A stretch of DNA of 8,496 nucleotides, taken from contig JABXJV010000181.1 in NCBI GenBank assembly GCA_013375355.1, positions 1 through 8,496 on the forward strand, read 5' to 3'. The notes under the pieces are model-generated. The model was not told where the DNA came from. It did not search any database and saw only the letters and a list, made by a program, of their open reading frames with translations. A program made the translations under genes and the position numbers. How positions within the stretch are numbered: position 1 is the stretch's first letter; every line of letters starts with the position of its first letter. The DNA comes from Candidatus Helarchaeota archaeon. Its GTDB lineage: Archaea > Asgardarchaeota > Lokiarchaeia > Helarchaeales > JABXJV01. Of the stretch, positions 6,079 through 8,496 are shown one piece after another.

Positions 6079-6344
6079 TTATTAATCCAAAAGAGATTTT
6101 ACAAATTATTGAAAGAAAGTTTAATATTAGTTTCCAAAAATCTATTTTGGATTTTCAATATGACCCAGTAACGCATATATTTGGTATTCGATTTTTTAAA
6201 GGTGGAAGCGTAATAAGTGACTCCTTAGATGAAGAAGGACAAATCGTCTTGAATAAGGAAGAAAAATCTGGAAAAATAGCAAGTCTTGAAATATTAGATC
6301 TAATTTATTTCTTTTCTGAATATTCATACAAACCTTCTACTTAA
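6066..6344 (+). CDS. DUF2283-like small protein, putative antitoxin
   Basis: A 92-residue protein. Residues about 27-80 fit the DUF2283 pattern: FQYDPVTHIFGIRFFKGG, then the short acidic turn SDSLDEEGQIVL, then GKIASLEILD. In that family a beta-rich core of this kind is often encoded next to small nuclease-like toxins and is taken to be the antitoxin. The N-terminal 25 residues (EPLIINPKEILQIIERKFN) form an extra helix ahead of the core. The ATG overlaps the end of the upstream nuclease-like frame by 13 bp and follows AAGGAAG (6051-6057) with 8-nt spacing, so coupled translation is likely. The stop is immediately followed by repeat copy C with its T-rich tract. The gene itself is intact, unlike its partner. 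The antitoxin role is inferred from family and neighbour. Confidence 0.65.
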   Translation: MEPLIINPKEILQIIERKFNISFQKSILDFQYDPVTHIFGIRFFKGGSVISDSLDEEGQIVLNKEEKSGKIASLEILDLIYFFSEYSYKPST

Positions 6345-6347
6345 AAA

Positions 6348-6410
6348 TGAAGTCAAATCTAATTAAAATTAATTTATAATACTACAATTTTATTTTACTT
6401 TTTCCAATAT
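6348..6410 (+). repeat. Repeat copy C: short copy of the Tes-tail element
   Basis: Third, shorter copy, beginning 3 bp after the DUF2283-like stop. Its first 28 bases equal 4674-4701 of copy A, crossing the original stop codon, and the following T-rich segment (CAATTTTATTTTACTTTTT) is also kept. The coding context is lost, so here only the flank part can have a use, possibly as a U-tract terminator for the toxin-antitoxin-like pair. Confidence 0.8.
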
Positions 6411-6614
6411 TATTTAAATATCGCAATACATCAGAAATGCACCGACTCATAATTCGAGAATAAAAAATACTTAATGAAGGTAAAATAATATCATCCATAT
6501 TGCTCTATCTCTTTTATTTTCAGGCGACTCTCACTACAGAAAAAAAGTGAAGTTATTAATATTATTTAGACCATAATAAAAAACATATTTTCATTTAAAA
6601 TTGGAGGTTTGAAA
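6411..6614 (+). promoter_or_regulatory. Intergenic region and leader of the surface protein gene
   Basis: About 200 bp without a supportable gene. AT-rich TATA-like stretches occur around 6552-6566 and 6575-6585, but none stands out. GGAGG at 6603-6607 is placed 7 nt before the ATG at 6615 and decides the start. A weak 38-codon minus-strand frame (6498-6382) overlaps repeat C and lacks a ribosome site. Confidence 0.35.
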
Positions 6615-7562
6615 ATGGAGAAGAATACATTAAAAGCAATTACTGTAATTGCTATTGTTATAGGAGCTTTTGGACTAACTTTTGGATATTTAGCAGTTGC
6701 ACGACCAGAAACAATGGATCCAATATTGCTTTTTTCGGCGATCCCTGCACCAAAAGGTGGCAACGGAGTGCCTGGAGACCCAGTTGTCGGAATATTGGAT
6801 CCAGATTATGGAGAAACCTATTCTGGTAATATTACAATAAGAGCTATGGTATGGTCTGCTTCGGCTTATACAATTTCAGTTCTTCGTAATGGTATAGAAA
6901 TCGGAACATCAGTTCCTCTTGAATGGAATACAACAACTGAGTTAGATGGGCTTTATAATATTACCGTGGCTGCAACTGATTCATTAAATAATGTGGGTAA
7001 AGATGAAATTTGGATTATAGTAAACAACACTCCTGATACAACAAGTCAAGGGGGAAATGTTTTTATTCGCTGGGGAAATGACACTGCTCCTGAAGGTTCC
7101 ACGCTATTGTATTCGGGAATTGGATTTGCAAGATATTGGGGACACGATGGTGGTCCTTCCGATCCAATTGTCCTTAAATACAACTATTCAGGAAATACCA
7201 CTTCGGATAATGCCGTATTATATCCGCTTAAGACTCAGGGAAATATTCCTCCCGGTATAACCATAAATTGTTATGTAGTAGCTGCGGTATGTTATGTAAC
7301 TGGACCGACTTTCATAATCTGGGGCTCTTGGACCCCACCAAGCGGTTGGCGGGTTCTCTACAAAGGTTTTGCCATGGGCTCTAGATATATAGAAACGTCC
7401 ATTAATCCAATATGTGTTGAATGTGAGTATTTCAACTCAAGCCTGACAAATACCACAACTAATGTGGCTTTATTATACGGTTTAGAAGTAAATAACCCTC
7501 CCCCAGGTGGTTATCCAATGGATAGATTCATACAATGTGCTGTAGTTACGTTAGATTCCTAA
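6615..7562 (+). CDS. Membrane-anchored surface protein: Ig-like domain plus two collagen-C4-like domains
   Basis: A 315-residue exported protein. A single hydrophobic segment (about 6-29, after a lysine) acts as signal or anchor and puts the rest outside. A proline/glycine linker leads to an Ig-like domain (about 56-138): VVGILDPDYGETYSGNITI, then a Trp and DGLYNITVAATDSLNN. Two related modules follow, about 149-226 and 232-311. Each starts FIxWG, continues P-x-G-x3-LYxG and an RY pair, has an N-rich middle with VLYPL or LLYGL, and ends C-x-VV. These resemble the C-terminal domain of 'short-chain collagen C4-like' proteins (RWG, CPSGW, LYGAEY, CAVC). About nine N-x-S/T sequons and five cysteines (219, 226, 267, 270, 308) suit a glycosylated extracellular protein. 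A binding or cell-surface role is inferred; no catalytic motif is seen. The upstream in-frame TTG at 6609 is rejected because GGAGG lies only 1 nt before it. Confidence 0.75.
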   Translation: MEKNTLKAITVIAIVIGAFGLTFGYLAVARPETMDPILLFSAIPAPKGGNGVPGDPVVGILDPDYGETYSGNITIRAMVWSASAYTISVLRNGIEIGTSVPLEWNTTTELDGLYNITVAATDSLNNVGKDEIWIIVNNTPDTTSQGGNVFIRWGNDTAPEGSTLLYSGIGFARYWGHDGGPSDPIVLKYNYSGNTTSDNAVLYPLKTQGNIPPGITINCYVVAAVCYVTGPTFIIWGSWTPPSGWRVLYKGFAMGSRYIETSINPICVECEYFNSSLTNTTTNVALLYGLEVNNPPPGGYPMDRFIQCAVVTLDS

Positions 7563-7568
7563 ATGAAT

Positions 7569-7606
7569 ACGCTCCTATTTTCTTTATCTTTCCTTTTTTT
7601 ATTTAA
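7569..7606 (+). terminator. T-rich terminator after the surface protein gene
   Basis: Dense T-tracts (TATTTTCTTTATC, then CCTTTTTTTTATTT) begin about 12 bp after the stop, in the short space between two converging genes. No strong hairpin is present. Confidence 0.5.
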
Positions 7607-7644
7607 TAAGTAATTTATATTAGGTTATGGAAAGTCAATTGCTT

Positions 7645-7797
7645 TTAATAGTACCCATATTTAATTTTCCAAGATTCAAGTAACCGCTTTAAGTTCCTTT
7701 TAACATTATCTTCCGATTTTATATTCTCAACAAAAATGTTGAATTCCGTTATCATTTCATAAGCTGTTGAGTCCATTTTTTTTCGTGTAGTCCTCAT
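7645..7797 (-). CDS. Small hypothetical protein downstream of the nucleoside hydrolase (50 aa)
   Basis: A 50-residue frame on the minus strand, from ATG at 7797 to TAA at 7645-7647. AAGGG (minus strand, 7805-7809) stands 7 nt before the ATG, an ideal ribosome site. The gene starts 18 bp after the stop of the nucleoside hydrolase, so the two form an operon. The product is basic and helical, starting MRTTRKKMDSTAYEMITEFN and ending with a KRNLKRLLESWKIKYGYY segment. It has no cysteines and no membrane segment. I do not recognise it; a small nucleic-acid-binding or regulatory protein is possible from charge alone. The codon pattern and ribosome site make it more likely real than chance. Confidence 0.6.
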   Translation of the reverse strand: MRTTRKKMDSTAYEMITEFNIFVENIKSEDNVKRNLKRLLESWKIKYGYY

Positions 7798-7815
7798 TTT
7801 CCATCCCTTCTTAAT

Positions 7816-8496
7816 CTATTTTATCAATCTTTTTAAAAGCAGTTTTAGAAATTCTTTTTCATCCACTTGAGTACATACTTTTACTTTCTTTTTTTCAGAA
7901 ATTTCAGAATCAGGAATAATCGAAATTTTTCCTTCTTTTGTGGAAAACATCCCCGATAATCTCATTCTATATTTTTTATCAATTTTAGAAAAATCTCTTT
8001 TCTTATAGTTAACTCTTAATCCCAGATTAACAGATTTAAACAACGATTCTTTTAAAAGATATGCTAGTGCAATTGGATCGTGGGGATTAAACCCTTTCCC
8101 AATCACCTTATTAAAAGTTAACCAAGGCTTAATGTGTTTTGTTAAATATTTAGTTATTTGTGTATTCGCATTTTTTATGGCCAAATAATGAATGTCTTTA
8201 AATAGAACTTTGGTGGTAACCTCCAAACCAACTAGAGTTGTCTCAATTGGTTGAGAAAATACAATATTTGCTGCAAGACCATCATTTGCTATATTAAATT
8301 CTGTTTTAAGCCCGAAACGAACCTTAAGTTTCTCTGGAAAGACTAAGCCTCCCATAATTACTAACTGTTTTAAATCATCAATTATTTCAGGTTTTTGTTT
8401 TATGACCGTAGCAATATTTGTTAAAGGACCTAAAGTGACCAACGTAATTTCATTGGGATTTTCTGAAATATGATTATTTAAGAATTCGGTTGCTTC
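7816..8496 (-). CDS. Inosine/uridine-preferring nucleoside hydrolase family protein, 5'-truncated
   Basis: The frame remains open to the right edge, so the N-terminus lies outside the window; a TTG at 8440-8442 is internal. The 226 visible residues are the C-terminal two thirds of a family of about 310-330. Recognised blocks are EITLVTLGPLTNIATVI (16-32), the MGG motif at 48-50, TEFNIANDGLAANIVF (65-80, usually EFNxxxDPEAAxxVF), the GLEVTTKVLF segment (90-99) and NPHDPIALAYLL (137-148), which holds the catalytic-site His/Asp. The Asp-rich calcium site of the N-terminus cannot be checked here. The enzyme cleaves the N-glycosidic bond of ribonucleosides to base and ribose in the cytoplasm, for salvage; base preference cannot be told. 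It probably shares a transcript with the 50-residue ORF that follows. Confidence 0.88.
   Translation of the reverse strand, partial: EATEFLNNHISENPNEITLVTLGPLTNIATVIKQKPEIIDDLKQLVIMGGLVFPEKLKVRFGLKTEFNIANDGLAANIVFSQPIETTLVGLEVTTKVLFKDIHYLAIKNANTQITKYLTKHIKPWLTFNKVIGKGFNPHDPIALAYLLKESLFKSVNLGLRVNYKKRDFSKIDKKYRMRLSGMFSTKEGKISIIPDSEISEKKKVKVCTQVDEKEFLKLLLKRLIK

Noticed and set aside
4642..6410. CRISPR array
   Set aside because: Three unevenly spaced copies of unequal length, hundreds of bases apart and derived from a gene end, do not fit repeat-spacer structure.
6382..6498. Minus-strand 38-codon frame (starts MDDIILPSLSIFYSRIMSRC)
   Set aside because: It reads somewhat like protein but has no convincing ribosome site, overlaps the repeat C flank, and is short enough to occur by chance in AT-rich DNA.
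6532..6551. Small hairpin TCACT...AGTGA before the surface protein gene
   Set aside because: Only five pairs with a long A-rich loop; expected by chance.
8440..8442. TTG as the start of the nucleoside hydrolase
   Set aside because: The frame continues to the window edge with family-typical residues (EFLNNHISENPNEITLV), so TTG is an internal Leu codon.

Overview
The window looks archaeal and AT-rich. The evidence is a radical-SAM protein of the tetraether-lipid-synthase (Tes) family, ribosome-binding sites of the GGAGG/AGGTGAT type, TATA-like boxes, U-tract gene ends and an N-anchored, sequon-rich Ig-like surface protein. An Asgard or other anaerobic archaeal lineage would fit, but nothing here fixes the taxon.

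Left part (1-2907, all +): a tight operon of an atypical 2-hydroxyacyl-CoA-dehydratase-type redox module. It has two paralogous 'activase-related' iron-sulfur proteins (the first cut by the window edge), a BcrAD/BadFG-type ATPase activator with both cluster cysteines, and a 61-residue protein of unknown function. Such modules use ATP to push electrons to very low potential; the substrate is not evident. After a 162-bp gap comes a full-length Tes-like radical-SAM gene (3070-4692).

Middle part (4693-6614): a rearranged stretch. The 3' end of the Tes-like gene plus its T-rich flank is present as a ~106-bp repeat at 4642-4747 and again exactly 720 bp later (5362-5468). A shorter third copy lies at 6348-6410. 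Between the copies lie a minus-strand four-helix membrane protein, a decayed minus-strand gene (frameshift plus nonsense), and a toxin-antitoxin-like pair. In that pair a BECR-nuclease-like protein has lost a normal start codon and overlaps a DUF2283-type gene.

Right part (6615-8496): a secreted or membrane-anchored protein with an Ig-like domain and two copies of a domain that resembles the C-terminal domain of 'short-chain collagen C4-like' proteins. It converges on a minus-strand operon made of a 5'-truncated inosine/uridine-preferring nucleoside hydrolase and a previously easy-to-miss 50-residue ORF.
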